Below, piece after piece: positions 48,437-59,828 of a stretch of DNA of 64,000 bases. The first letter of the stretch is position 1; each line of letters starts with the position of its first letter. This DNA comes from Scheffersomyces stipitis CBS 6054. Taxonomy: Eukaryota; Ascomycota; Pichiomycetes; Serinales; Debaryomycetaceae. Position numbers and translations under genes: made by a program. The DNA lies in assembly GCF_000209165.1 (NCBI RefSeq), contig NC_009044.1, positions 1,116,001-1,180,000 of the forward strand. The letters are read 5' to 3'. A model generated the notes under the pieces. The model made no database searches. It was not told where the DNA came from and worked only from the letters and a program-made list of their open reading frames with translations.

Positions 48437-49360
48437 ATGTCTAGAAACACAGAGATCTCCACCAATGAGAGAACGTACTTCATTGAAGCTCTCAAATGTG
48501 GACTTAGACTCGATTCTAGAAGATTTGACGAAATCCGCGAACCACAGATCAGCCTATCCAAAACAGAATTTGGTTATGTGGAACTAGACTGGGGCTTGAC
48601 CAAGTTAGCTGTGAGAGTATCAGCACAGATTGGGAAGCCATATGAAGATAGACCATTCGAGGGCCTTTTCCAGATCAACTGTGAAATCAGCTCCATGGCC
48701 TGGGCCCATTTCGACAACTCCAAGAACTCAAACGAGGAAATTCTCATTGCAAGAATCATCGAGAAAGCCATCCGTAGATCCAACTCGCTTGACTTGGAAG
48801 CCTTATGTATTATAGCTGGTGAAAAAGTGTGGAATATCACTGTCGACTTGAACTTCCTCAATTTCGACGGCAACTTCGTTGACGTGGGCTGTTTCGGTGC
48901 CATGTTGGCGTTGCATCACTTTAAGAAGCCTGATATCAGCATTGTAAATGGCGGAGAAGACATCATTGTTCATGACATTGACGAGAGACAGCCTGTTCCG
49001 TTGAGTATTTTGCATGTTCCGATTTGTCTCACTTATTCGTTCTACAATCCCGGAAACAAAGAGTCCAACTTGAAGGGCGAAGATGATGATGAAATCTACC
49101 TCTTAGATGCTAATTTAATTGAAGAACAGGTTCGTGAAGGATCTATTGTGGTAACATTAAACAAAAACAGAGAATTGATTCAGCTTAGCAAGAATGGTGG
49201 AATACCGATCAGTGCCAATGTTCTTCTTGATTTGTCGTTCAAGTCGATGAAGATTGTAGATGAGTTGACGGAGTTAATCAAAAAGGTTATTCTGAAGCAT
49301 GAAAAGGAGAGATACGAAGAGTTGAATCTCAAGATGTTGGAAGTAGGCGCGGATAGATAA
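48437..49360 (+). CDS. RRP45: exosome core subunit Rrp45
   Basis: 307 aa, the usual length for Rrp45. It has an RNase PH fold of the PM/Scl-75 type: GLRLDSRRFDEIRE near the N-terminus, FGYVELDWGLTKL, FEGLFQINCEISS, LDLEALCIIAGEKVWNITVDL and DGNFVDVGCFGAMLAL. The active-site residues of true RNase PH are not all kept, as expected for a non-catalytic eukaryotic ring subunit. It forms a heterodimer within the six-subunit ring of the RNA exosome, in nucleus and cytoplasm. The acidic stretch EDDDEIYLLD (residues about 214-224) is typical of the yeast protein. Confidence 0.95.
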   Translation: MSRNTEISTNERTYFIEALKCGLRLDSRRFDEIREPQISLSKTEFGYVELDWGLTKLAVRVSAQIGKPYEDRPFEGLFQINCEISSMAWAHFDNSKNSNEEILIARIIEKAIRRSNSLDLEALCIIAGEKVWNITVDLNFLNFDGNFVDVGCFGAMLALHHFKKPDISIVNGGEDIIVHDIDERQPVPLSILHVPICLTYSFYNPGNKESNLKGEDDDEIYLLDANLIEEQVREGSIVVTLNKNRELIQLSKNGGIPISANVLLDLSFKSMKIVDELTELIKKVILKHEKERYEELNLKMLEVGADR

Positions 49361-49611
49361 AAAGGATTAGATATCTCGTAGTGTATGATAGACATTAATG
49401 GATTCTATGAATAGTTATATACGAACATAACGCAATAAGTATACAGTAAAGCACTACAAGACTACATTCATGAACTACAGCGTGACAAGAAGAGATTAAT
49501 GTATTAACATGTATGTGTATAATGTATGAGATGGTGATCTAACATTAGTCCTGTGGAAGAAGGAAAGAAAGAAAAGTTGGTTCATTAGTTCATTAGTCGA
49601 ATTAGTAATTA

Positions 49612-50913
49612 TCACACTATATCGTCATTATTCTTAGTAATGTACGATTCACCATCATGATGTTGCTCCGCAGAGGATGAGTTGTCTATAAGCTCTGCGT
49701 GAGCAGTCTGATTAAAATGACTGTCTTCATAGGTTTCATTAAGTTCTTGGGATGCCGAGCCTCGTTCGTTAACAAATATAACGTCGCTTGTCTCGTTATC
49801 CAATTTTTCCAAGATCGAGAATTCGATAGGGAGATTGGAGTCTTTTCTGGATCTTCTCTTGATATTTTTGTTCAACTTGCCTCTGATGAGATTGAGCAAG
49901 TTGACTCGTTCCTCGCCGTCTCCTTTGGCAGAAGCCTTGGGAGTGTGCTTGTGGAAGACGTTGATTACTGGACTAGCCAACGTGTAGAGGAATTTTGTGC
50001 AACTCACCATCAACTTCTTGAAGTGATTCGAGATAATCCACGAATAAAATAAGTATTCAAGATAGAAGACAAGTCCAGCGATCAAAAAACCCGCGAAAAC
50101 GGCCAAACCGATGTGGTTGGCCATTCCTTTGATGAACTTAGCATCGTCCAAATGCCACGAAGAACCTGGAGCAATAGCAAAGAAAGAATAAGGGTGGGTT
50201 TTGTAATCGTCAGGCATCAAAATGCGTACTTTTCCGGCCTCAGGAACTCCCCAACGCTTGTATTGTTTCCAAATAACCGAGAGAAATAACGGACCCGTGG
50301 AGAACATGATCGTGATATAAGGCACCAACCAGTTGCGCTGGTACGCCTGAAGAGAATCCAACACTTTGAGGAAGAAAGGGTGTTTGGGAATGGATCCCAT
50401 AACGTCGTTGGAAATCCCAGTAGGAACAGTCTTTCTTACAAACGCTGGAACAGTCAAAAGAGGATCAAGCCTACGTTCGCAGCCATCGTCCAAGTCGATA
50501 TAGACACCGCCGTGATGGAACAAAGCAAAGTATCTGATGGCATCGGCTCTCTCGATGGGATACGGATACGAGTCCCACGTTTTGAGAAACCAGGGGTACT
50601 CTTCCAGAATGAACTCACGAGCCATCTCGTCGGTCCAGAGGATGTATTTGTAGTCTGGATGCAAGTCGAGACAGGCCTGTTGGCCAGGCTTCCATATTTC
50701 TGGTATGGCTGTAGTTTTGTAGGTCTGGTGGATGATTTTGGGAATCAACATGGGACGATCAAGAATGCCGTTGTCCGGATTGAGCTCGACGTCGAGAAGC
50801 CCATCGGTGAAGGAGTCGTCGTGAAGAAGGGTGATCAAGTCAAAGGTCAAGTGGACGAGATAGACCACGAGAGCGACGTGGGCCCAGATGATGTACTTCA
50901 ATTCTTTTCGCAT
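49612..50913 (-). CDS. SUR1: mannosylinositol phosphorylceramide synthase catalytic subunit (Sur1/Csg1 family)
   Basis: 433 aa. A GT32-type mannosyltransferase. An N-terminal signal-anchor (about 7-30) is followed by IPKIIHQTYKT and the DxD motif DLDDG (140-144), which binds Mn2+ and GDP-mannose. A central domain contains the HHGGVYIDLDDG and SYPYPIERADAIRYF blocks. Another hydrophobic stretch (about 265-300) anchors the C-terminal part. The enzyme adds mannose to inositol phosphorylceramide in the Golgi, with Csg2 as the usual partner. Ser/Asp-rich C-terminus. The Candida orthologue is called MIT1. Convergent with RRP45. Confidence 0.94.
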   Translation of the reverse strand: MRKELKYIIWAHVALVVYLVHLTFDLITLLHDDSFTDGLLDVELNPDNGILDRPMLIPKIIHQTYKTTAIPEIWKPGQQACLDLHPDYKYILWTDEMAREFILEEYPWFLKTWDSYPYPIERADAIRYFALFHHGGVYIDLDDGCERRLDPLLTVPAFVRKTVPTGISNDVMGSIPKHPFFLKVLDSLQAYQRNWLVPYITIMFSTGPLFLSVIWKQYKRWGVPEAGKVRILMPDDYKTHPYSFFAIAPGSSWHLDDAKFIKGMANHIGLAVFAGFLIAGLVFYLEYLFYSWIISNHFKKLMVSCTKFLYTLASPVINVFHKHTPKASAKGDGEERVNLLNLIRGKLNKNIKRRSRKDSNLPIEFSILEKLDNETSDVIFVNERGSASQELNETYEDSHFNQTAHAELIDNSSSAEQHHDGESYITKNNDDIV

Positions 50914-53900
50914 AGTAAAATTGTTATATGAGAATGACAGGTGCGAAGCGAAGTGAAAATGAGAATGGTATGAGTTACGTGATGGATGTTATGAGCAGTG
51001 TGCTATGTGTGGATATGGATAGTGGGATAAGCGGGAATACTGCAATATATACTTTATAGATAGCCCTAGGGTTGAGTGTAGCTCAGACAGAAATTGCGTT
51101 TAAGAATACCAAAAATTCCAGGCTATGTTAGCATACAATTTCAAATACTTTGCAGCAGAAACAGAAACAGATTCTTGGGTTTCACGGGCTGCAGTTGAAC
51201 ACAAATGGCAGATTCGAAGCGATTGGAGCGAAGAGCCAAGTCCAATGATACGTGCTGTGGGCGATGGTTGGGCTGGGATGTTTTCTTTCGCTGACTACTG
51301 CGGCACGGATGTTGCTCTTGGGGCAGTCGGAGCGAAGCAGAATGCAGATGTGGGGAAGCGAAGCTCTAGCAGAAGCAGAAACAGAGTCTTCGAGGACGAG
51401 ACGTAGGTGTAACGTGTATGTTGGCGAAATTCAAAAGTCCACCACTGTGGAAAATTTATAAGGGCTGTAAAGCAAACTTATATACATTTGCAAAGTGCAG
51501 ATTTAAGTATGGAGATCCCAAAATTCAAAATTGAAAATTCACCGTGTGATGGTTGGAAGTGTGTAAACGCACGACGGGAAATTTACAGGTTAGCAAAATA
51601 GGGGAAGTGCAAGCTGGTAGCGCCGCGGTTATCTGCAGTGCGTGCTGGGTCGAGTGTCTCAAACAAAAGTCACCGGTTTTAGTTTAGTTTGGGCCGACAT
51701 GCGTATTTGGCGAGTCGGATTCCACGACTGATAAGCAGTTGCGAGAAGTCCAAGCGCAGCTTGTAGCCGTCAGGAAGCACTGGCGGCATACAGTGGCAGT
51801 TTCCACGACGGGATTTAGCGGACAGAAAAGGGACGGAGCCAATATGTAGTTTAGATAGCGAGCGGCCGAGGTCCAAAGAACGGTATAAAAATAGATAGCA
51901 CAGCTTTGGTAGCAGATGACTTATCAATATCCACTTACGCTGGGAGAAGAGCATAAAAATAACTGGCAGAGAATGCAGAGGATGGCTTCGCCGAATAGTT
52001 TTGCGTTTGGCGGCACGCTTAAAATAGACAGAGAACTCCAGCATGACACCGGTGCTTCGGCCGTCTTCTTCTCGCTGACGTGAGGCTGGACGCCCGTAGC
52101 AGGAATCGGGAGATCATTACAGCTGGAGCTGGACAGAGAATGTATTGTGGTGGCCGCATTTCTAACTTTAGAGTTACAATAAAGAAGGTAGCATATGCTC
52201 CTGGTTGAGCGATTGCACCATTGCAAAATCCGTATACAATGGACTGGACTCTGAAGCCCAGTAGAGTGCTCTAACTGTACAGTACGCACGGATTCTACGC
52301 TGCTCCGTCTGCTCTTGTTGGTGGTGGCCGTGCGCTGTAGGCTTATTGTAGCAGTTCTACGCTGAGTCTAATGCTCTTTTCTCTTTTCTGTGTTCTATTT
52401 TTTCCTCGCTAATGTGGATTCGTATGTCCAGCCATTATTAGAACCACGTCCCTGGAATTGGACAGAGATGATGTCACAGCTATGGCTCAGTCTTATCTTT
52501 CTGTCACTATCTTCGCTCTGGACAAGGCTTGGCCCACCAAACGTCCGGCCCATACTTGACTACCTCCGCTAACTATGGGGAACCTCATCAGCACTGCCCG
52601 TCTTGTGGGGAGTGCATGCAGGAGCAATTGTCTTTTTTCACCCAACATGCAAAGCTGAAATCTGCAGTTTAGCTGGTGAAAGTTGCGGGTTGGCGCCATT
52701 GCTTTTGTTGATATTTACTATTGTTTAGCTCTTCTACTGCACAAGCCTTAGAGTTTTCAGCCTCATCTCACTTTCAACAATAAGCGTGATTGTCGCATGC
52801 TGACGTAAGACCACGACTTGTCTGCGACCCTAGCGTAATTGAACCGTTTTTGCTACCGATGACAACTAGGAAAGAAAGTGGTGTCTATACCAAGTTGCGA
52901 GCTACAACAAGGAGCCCAACATGATACGTTCGGTTGTATCCCGTGAGCCTGTACTGCTTTGATATCTGCTGGCTGGCATGTGCTGGTGTCAAAGCGTTAT
53001 CGCACTCCGCAAGATTTTCTGGCCCTGTTTCGGGATTTTATGGGGGAGCAGCTCTCTTGTCGTGGTGCTATACATGGCATAACAATAGCAATAGCTTGGC
53101 AGAAGCTGGGTACGACACAATAGTATGGTGTCACTTTTTGCAATTCAGTTGAAATTAATTGCTCTGAAAAAGTAACTGGCACCGTTAAAAAGACACCTGA
53201 CAATCGGTGGGAAAAAGACAATTTCGGCGGACGTATTTGTCCTTTGTCCTTTGTCCTCTGTCTTTTGTCTTTTGTCTTTTGTCGTGCCATATCTGCTCGT
53301 ACTACCACTTGCACTTCTAGGAAATTACTGGAGGTAGAGCTTTCTCGTGCTTTGACCAATGACATCTGTCCCCTGCGTATCGAGGCCCAATTAGGAAATG
53401 CGGTTCCAACCTAGCGATCTTGGCAAGTCTTCCTCTCTTCCCCTATCCCAATCAATTCTCGGACTAATCCTCTTGTAGGCTTAATTGAAATGACTATCCT
53501 GTTGCCCCAGCGAAGATCTCCATGCGAATCACAAAGCTGGTGCACAAGCCAATCCTAATTGTTTAGCCGAGTAATCAAAACTGTATTCTTCAGCATTTCA
53601 TTCCTCTGACAGACGCCGAAAACAATCTGCAAAAATCTTGCAACTTATGTTTGTTTGTATACATTTCGTTTGTTTACCTGTGGGCGGCGGTTTACTTGTA
53701 CGTGTTTGTGTCTTTGCAGAGTATTTATGTTTGTGTTTTTGCTCGGCTAATGTACATGAGACAAATCTGTTTCGCCGACCGTCTTCATTTTTCAAGATTC
53801 CCTTGACATCCGAGATGAAACCGTAATTGGGAAACTTAGCTGCGGCATAGATGTCGCGTCAGGTCTACATAGATGTCTTCAGTTTGATCTGTCTTGTCTA

Positions 53901-54041
53901 CGGCTGTTCCGGGATTTTCCCAAAGCAGATCAATTTTTTTCATTTTTCGCAGCCTAATTTCCATATCGTCTAGTGCTTCACATTTCTAAATTACCTGCTA
54001 ACGCGTACATTTTTCTTTTCTACCTATATTCTATTATTCAA
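50914..54041. other. 3.1 kb gene-poor region
   Basis: Between the SUR1 promoter and the acyltransferase 3' end. Only overlapping short frames (51125-51461, 51679-52289) with no recognisable features. Near 51200-51370 several 'gaagcgaa' units occur (51208, 51330, 51356), a weak local repeat. A TTTGTCC microsatellite lies at 53236-53284. No RNA gene found. Confidence 0.5.
53236..53284 (+). repeat. (TTTGTCC/TTTTGTC)n microsatellite
   Basis: Seven units of 7 bp: three of TTTGTCC type, then CTCTGTC and TTTTGTC variants. The motif is unlike the LINE sequences and lies in the gene-poor region. Confidence 0.85.
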
Positions 54042-56492
54042 TCACAACTTACTTCTACCGAGTCTCAACTGGTTGACGTCCCTGTCATCTCTCTTGTCAA
54101 CAATGTCAATAACATAGTTAATGTTGATCTCATCTGTCAACAACGTCTTCTCAGACTTCTTGCCCAAAATCTGCGACAAGAAATCATGCAAAATGTTCAA
54201 GTCACGGCCATTCGTGATCTTGACGAATGCTTTTGTTTTGGCCTTATTTTTGAAGATTTGAATAACTTGCAAGTTGGCGAGATAGTAGATATCACTCAAC
54301 AAGTACTGTTTGTTGATAGATTCCAATGACCCCACACGCTCAGGGTGTTTGCGGCTCTGAGAAGTGATGTACTTCAACAACGACTTCGTGTCGGGGTATT
54401 TCAACTCGTCTTCATCGATGATGGCATCCTTTTGAATAGCGGCCTTGTTCTTTTTATAATGTCTGGCCAACCTTTCGTTGAGTTCAAAGATGTGATCAAT
54501 AAGAACCAAGTACGATTCCAAAAATGGAGTAGCCAAGTCACCAAACAACTGTAAATACTTTACATCGATCACCTTGTAGAATTCTTCTCCCTTGTCATTA
54601 GTCTCTACAGCAATAACTCCGCTCTGTACAAAGTCCTTCAAAATGAACGAAAGCTCATTTCTTTCGTTGTAGTTGTAGTCAAACAAGAACTCGTTCTTGA
54701 GGAAGCCTGTGACAATGTAGAACACCTTGCTGATGACACGGTAGTTGGACTGACCGAGTCCTTCCAAGAGCAACAAAATGAAACTGATCAAACATCTCTG
54801 GATGATCAAATGAATAGACAAATTTTTGTAGTACAACAATTCGATTGGATTCTCGATTTTTATCAAGTTCTTACGTTCATTCACTCTGACTAAACGCAAG
54901 AAATCAATAATCTGTGTTTTTATGAGTACAGCCATGTCTTCGTCCGAAAGGCTAAGTAAGTCGTGAAGTATCTTGGAGTTGGTAGGACTGTCCAAGTTCT
55001 CATTATATAGAGTTTCGGCTACCAACTTAAGAATTGGAATCACTTCATATACGTCAAATACATCTTTCTTGAAGAAATAGTAATGCACTTGCAATGCCGT
55101 TCCAATGATAGCAATTTCTGGCAAGTAACTGATACGATTGACTTCATGCAAAATCTTGAAACCCAAACGCTTCAAATTCACCTTTGAATGCTCGGTTTCA
55201 AGACTAGCCGATGGGTTGGATTTGATAGTAGCTGTGACTTCGTTGAGGAACTCACGATCACTTTCAACGAAGGAAGAAAGTCTGAAGGAATTTCCCAACT
55301 TGAAGAAGATCTTACCGTTCAAATTACGTTCGGAATTGTCATTGAAGCCATCTTTGCCCCACACAACAGGATCTGCGGTTTCGGCACCTAACAAGTTACC
55401 AACACCGTTTTGGACAATGTTGAGCATAGATTCTTGCTTCTTATCACTACCAGTCAACTCCTTTAAGTAGCCGTCAGTCTCGTAAATTCTCTCATATCTA
55501 ACGGAAACTGGCTGGAACAACAAGTCGAAGTTGGAGTTGTTTTCTAAGTAACGTTGCTTCAAGTAGATGCTGGTCAACGTCTTGAGAATGCCATATTTTG
55601 GTAATAACAATTTTCCGTCTCTGGATCTGGTGCCTTCGATAAACACCTCAAAATTGATTTTGTTCACCAACATGAACTCAATCACGTTGTTCAAGTTTCT
55701 TTCAGTATACAACTCGTTGTTGAATGACCTCTTGATAAAGATAGCACCTAAGTTCCTCATGAACTTACCAAAGACGGCTACGTTCAAATTTTCTCCGGCA
55801 ACAACAGTAGGTATAGCCATCTGGAATCTCACACACAACACATGGAGAATGATGTAATCAACATGACTCTGATGCGAGGGCAAGAAAATGATGGACATTG
55901 GGTCTTCTAAGTATTTTCTGTACAATTCGGAGAAATCTTGTCTACTAACCCAGATACCTCTGGGGAACATCTTGCGTAAGACCATGATAACGGTGATATA
56001 AGCCGTTCTAACGAAGTTGTGAGAGTGGAAGGTGGGCAAGTTCTTTTCGTTTTCCTTTTTGTAGTAAGCAACCATGAACTTCTTGACTTCCTTGAACCGG
56101 TGGTTGAAATCGGCTGGCGTGATCAACTTCAAGTTCAACTCCTGGTTGATTAAAGTGTAGATTAACTCATCCAATTTCTTGTCGGACTTTTCCAACTTGT
56201 CGTTCATGTAGTCTTCGAACTTCTTCTTGAAGGCAGCGCTGTGCTTATTGGTGAAGTAACGGTATTCATTGTTAGAATACACTTTCTCCACAGGAATGCC
56301 AGAGAAGAGCTTGAAAGCCGAGAATAATATCCCGATGCTCTTGCTAGCTTTTTCGTTTCCCTCTATGTCGATGTAGGTCTCTTTGTCTGTAGGCAATGGA
56401 AACGTCAATTCGATGTCGGGAGTCTCGAACGCATCGTCCAAGATGTTGATGTCGAAATCGGAATTCGAGATGTCTGAATTCGCCAGTGTCAT
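54042..56492 (-). CDS. peroxisomal glycerol-3-phosphate/DHAP acyltransferase, PlsB/GNPAT type
   Basis: 816 aa. The acyltransferase motifs of the PlsB/GNPAT family are present in order: HQSHVD (207-212, H-x4-D, catalytic), GAIFIKR (249-255), FIEGTRSR (284-291) and QPVSVRYERIYE (about 327-338). The long N-terminus (1-140) and C-terminus (about 400-816) follow the family plan; length fits PlsB (about 800) better than GNPAT (about 680). It ends G-R-S-K-L, a canonical PTS1, so the enzyme should go to peroxisomes. Animal GNPAT also has a PTS1 and makes acyl-DHAP for ether lipids. S. cerevisiae makes this step with the unrelated-in-length Gat1 and Gat2. Whether this one uses DHAP or glycerol-3-phosphate is inferred. 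Confidence 0.9.
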   Translation of the reverse strand: MTLANSDISNSDFDINILDDAFETPDIELTFPLPTDKETYIDIEGNEKASKSIGILFSAFKLFSGIPVEKVYSNNEYRYFTNKHSAAFKKKFEDYMNDKLEKSDKKLDELIYTLINQELNLKLITPADFNHRFKEVKKFMVAYYKKENEKNLPTFHSHNFVRTAYITVIMVLRKMFPRGIWVSRQDFSELYRKYLEDPMSIIFLPSHQSHVDYIILHVLCVRFQMAIPTVVAGENLNVAVFGKFMRNLGAIFIKRSFNNELYTERNLNNVIEFMLVNKINFEVFIEGTRSRDGKLLLPKYGILKTLTSIYLKQRYLENNSNFDLLFQPVSVRYERIYETDGYLKELTGSDKKQESMLNIVQNGVGNLLGAETADPVVWGKDGFNDNSERNLNGKIFFKLGNSFRLSSFVESDREFLNEVTATIKSNPSASLETEHSKVNLKRLGFKILHEVNRISYLPEIAIIGTALQVHYYFFKKDVFDVYEVIPILKLVAETLYNENLDSPTNSKILHDLLSLSDEDMAVLIKTQIIDFLRLVRVNERKNLIKIENPIELLYYKNLSIHLIIQRCLISFILLLLEGLGQSNYRVISKVFYIVTGFLKNEFLFDYNYNERNELSFILKDFVQSGVIAVETNDKGEEFYKVIDVKYLQLFGDLATPFLESYLVLIDHIFELNERLARHYKKNKAAIQKDAIIDEDELKYPDTKSLLKYITSQSRKHPERVGSLESINKQYLLSDIYYLANLQVIQIFKNKAKTKAFVKITNGRDLNILHDFLSQILGKKSEKTLLTDEININYVIDIVDKRDDRDVNQLRLGRSKL

Positions 56493-57989
56493 GATGGGAG
56501 ACTATGGGGCAGTACGAGATGAGAGCAATAATAATAAATAGATAGCCCAACGATAGCCTGAACTGAACTATCCAACTTGAAATAAAGAGAGTATGGAACT
56601 GAAATGTCAGCAATTGCCGTGAATTTGAAAATCTATCAACTTTTATACTTTGCTCGAAAATAAGTTCACTATAAAATATGCCTTCTCCAGGTTTAACTAT
56701 CAGAAGCATATGGATTTCGCTAAAAGATTTTGTGTCTTGCCTTTTTAGGTGTGGGAAATTGTTGGGTAACTGAACAAAGACAGGAAATCCATCTGGCACT
56801 ATTTCCTAATCTTGCGTGGATGAAGGATGGGGTAACATGGAGAGACAGCGAGGATCAGAGGATCGAGTACCTGGGAAAGCATACTCGGCTATTTATTTGT
56901 AGCAGCAGCAGTATAACTCCATAGGTAGCAATTTCACTTTGGTGGATGTGAACCTTGATAGCATTGGCTAATACTCACTCATTCTCAATTCCCACTTATT
57001 CCCACGTCATCTCGTCACACTGAATCCTTTCCTTCACATACGGCAAGTCAGGCAATAGGAAATGCGGCTGCATTGCTTGATTTGTTGCTGCTTTAACGGT
57101 TTCAGTATCACAGGCTTCTCCCTCAAATGTGGGAATGCTAAATGGTAGCTTCGCTGCACCAAAAGTGTCAAACCGCGGCACAAATAGTACCACTATTGAA
57201 CGCTTCATTAAAATGCTGTGATATAAGTCTCTCTTCTCAGGCGTCTCTATTGAAGTTGTCAGTCTGCTTATTCTTAATTCTGCACCCCTTTACCACTCTG
57301 TTAGATCATCATCTTTCGATATGTGCTTCTTCACCTTCGACGCACCAAAAGTACATCTCATTGTATGGGATCGTAGAGGCTCGTTCGAGACTACAATAAA
57401 TGAAAATGAAACAGAGTATGTTCCATGACGTCTATCTTCCTTTGGATCCGAGCAAATGCAGCACTTCTTCCCAGCTGTCGCCTACGTATTTCTACCAACT
57501 ACGGCCAAATTACGACTCCACAATTGTGCAACTCTATTACTACTTAGGGCTCATCGAGTAATTTCCTTCACCTGCATGACATGAGTGCTTGGCTGAAACT
57601 TCTAATTTGGGAAATATTCACCTTTCTCCACTGCCACCACGTAGTTGCCAGAAGCAACCAGCTCACATGACAGAGACATCCTTGTAAAAGTAGTAGGCTC
57701 AAGCCAACAAATTTGTTGGATGGATGCGAAAAATCTAAAAACCGTACGACGCATAGAAAATTATCGCAACATACATTATTTTTTATTTCTATTACTTCTA
57801 TACGTACGATTTTTCACAGGCGATTGCAAAATTTCTTTCTCTACCTGCTCTAGTTACTCTTCTAACTGTACCTTCAACACGTTGTAGCCTGCTCACAAAT
57901 ATTGTAAAGAATCCCTCGTGCTACAATCAACGATTACTGGCATGCCGTCAGATTGAGTAACTTAACGATATTGGGATGCAACTAATGAA
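56493..57989. other. intergenic, 1.5 kb
   Basis: Promoter of the acyltransferase and 3' flank of DLD1. Short frames on both strands, none convincing. T-rich and pyrimidine-rich segments occur near 57230-57330 and 57780-57860. No tRNA or repeat seen. Confidence 0.5.
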
Positions 57990-59828
57990 CTAATGACAGC
58001 AGTCGTGCTTATTGACTTCTGCAATATGCCCGGCTTCAAGGAGCTGGTCTAAATCGTCGTTCGGATCGATTATAAAGATCTTGTCCGGGTTCAAGATCCG
58101 TCTCGGATCGAGGGAAAGTTTTATCTGTCTCATCAAATCAACCGTAGATTTGCCTAATTCGAGATTAAGGTACCGTCTTTTGCCTACGCCTACTCCGTGT
58201 TCTCCCGTTGACGTACCTTCGTACTTGAGTGCCCGTTCTACCATTCTATCGATAACCTTTTGTGTCTTGCGGTAGTCCTTGGAGTTGTACAAAATCAAAA
58301 AGTGACAGTTACCATCTCCGATATGGCCCATGACCGAAAATCTCTTGTAGTAGCCCGAGTTGTTCAAATCGTCATTGGTTTCAGCGATCACCTGCGACAA
58401 GTTCGAAATCGGTATGGCGATGTCGGTCGTCCATATCTGAACATCATTCTTGTCCTCTAGGATTTTAGACCCATACTGGAACGTAGACCAAAGGCCCTGT
58501 CTTCTAGCAGACCACAAGATAGCATTCTCTTCCTCGTTGTGGGAATTCTCAAACTTGATGAGACTGTTCAGGCTGGCAATTTTTTTGATTACTTTGATCT
58601 GTTCGTCAATCGACAGTTTAGTAGGACCTCCCAACTTGAAGAATAGTGTCGGTTTTTCAATGAACTTTTTACCGGCAGCATCTGCAGACTCATTGACAAA
58701 CGACATCATAGTGTCGTCCAAGATCTCTATGGCATTGGGCTGGAGTCCACTACGAGAAATTATTTCTTGTGCTGTAGCTGCTGCGTCCTTTATTGTAGGA
58801 AATGTAGCAATACTGACAAGCTCATGAACCGGTTTTACATGGAGCTTCACAGTGACTTCAGTGATGATTCCCAAAGTACCTTCCGCACCAATAAAGAGCC
58901 TCGTCGTATCGTAACCAGCACTAGATTTACGAGGACGTTGCTTTGTCTTGACAATGGTCCCATCGGCCAAAACCACTGTCAAATTAACGACATTCTCCTT
59001 CATGGTCCCATACTTAAAAGCGTTGGTTCCACTGGCACTAGTCGATACCATTCCAGCAATGGTAGCGCCCATACCTGGATCTGGTCCAAAGAGCAAATGC
59101 TTGCCATCCTCCCTACCTTTCAAGAATTCATCCAAGTCCTGCCAACCTACACCAGCCTGTACAACTACATCCAAATCCTCGGGATGGAATTCCAATATCT
59201 GGTTCAAATGAGCAAACGAAAGAGAGATCGAGTTGGGTCCTCTTGTATGCATATTTTGGCCCTCTAAAGAAGTCAATCCCGAGTTGGCTACAACTGGAAT
59301 TCTATACTTATGAGCTACTTTGAGAATTGCCGAAACCTGCTCGGTTCCTGCTGGATAGATTACAGCCAGCGGATGGTTGAGATGCGGCTTTGGTGGATGG
59401 TGGGTGGAATAAAACGTGTCTGAATGTGCATCAAGCACTGTCTTATCTAGATTGGTATTCTCAGCACCAACTATGGCTACGATCTCAGCCAAGCCTTTCT
59501 TGAACTCGTCGTCGTTGGCGTACTGAGGGCTTGTCAATGCGTCTACTGGAGTCGTAGAACGGTCCGGCGAGTCTGGATCGAAGTTTAACTTCGTGCCAAT
59601 GTAGGTGCCAACCGCGAGGAAAACAGTTCCTACACTAGCATATCCAAATGTAGATGACTTAGACTCTTGAGAGCCATTGTGATTATCAGAAGTTGCAGAC
59701 TTGACTGAGGTGGTACTATATTTAGCAACCGGTACATTAAATGGTTTCAACGATGAGTTTTTGGCTAAATTTTTCAAAAATGATCTCGAGACTCCTGGTC
59801 GAGGAATATTCGCCAATTTCGAGAACAT
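57990..59828 (-). CDS. DLD1: D-lactate dehydrogenase (cytochrome c), mitochondrial
   Basis: 612 aa. A mitochondrial presequence (rich in Arg/Lys/Ser, about 1-45) and a membrane span (about 62-80) precede the FAD-binding PCMH domain (about 150-330), with VVQAGVGWQDLDEFL, GPDPGMGATIAGMVSTSASGTNAFKYG and GAEGTLGIITEVTVK. The C-terminal FAD-oxidase half has the conserved GHIGDGNCHF and EHGVGVGKRRYL blocks. It oxidises D-lactate to pyruvate in the inner membrane and reduces cytochrome c. The family includes the ether-lipid enzyme AGPS, but the presequence and span fit DLD1. C-terminus HDCCH is odd but short. Confidence 0.95.
   Translation of the reverse strand: MFSKLANIPRPGVSRSFLKNLAKNSSLKPFNVPVAKYSTTSVKSATSDNHNGSQESKSSTFGYASVGTVFLAVGTYIGTKLNFDPDSPDRSTTPVDALTSPQYANDDEFKKGLAEIVAIVGAENTNLDKTVLDAHSDTFYSTHHPPKPHLNHPLAVIYPAGTEQVSAILKVAHKYRIPVVANSGLTSLEGQNMHTRGPNSISLSFAHLNQILEFHPEDLDVVVQAGVGWQDLDEFLKGREDGKHLLFGPDPGMGATIAGMVSTSASGTNAFKYGTMKENVVNLTVVLADGTIVKTKQRPRKSSAGYDTTRLFIGAEGTLGIITEVTVKLHVKPVHELVSIATFPTIKDAAATAQEIISRSGLQPNAIEILDDTMMSFVNESADAAGKKFIEKPTLFFKLGGPTKLSIDEQIKVIKKIASLNSLIKFENSHNEEENAILWSARRQGLWSTFQYGSKILEDKNDVQIWTTDIAIPISNLSQVIAETNDDLNNSGYYKRFSVMGHIGDGNCHFLILYNSKDYRKTQKVIDRMVERALKYEGTSTGEHGVGVGKRRYLNLELGKSTVDLMRQIKLSLDPRRILNPDKIFIIDPNDDLDQLLEAGHIAEVNKHDCCH

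Noticed and set aside
51679..52289. Two overlapping 121-codon minus-strand ORFs
   Set aside because: They overlap in different frames, have no domain and start within noncoding-like sequence.
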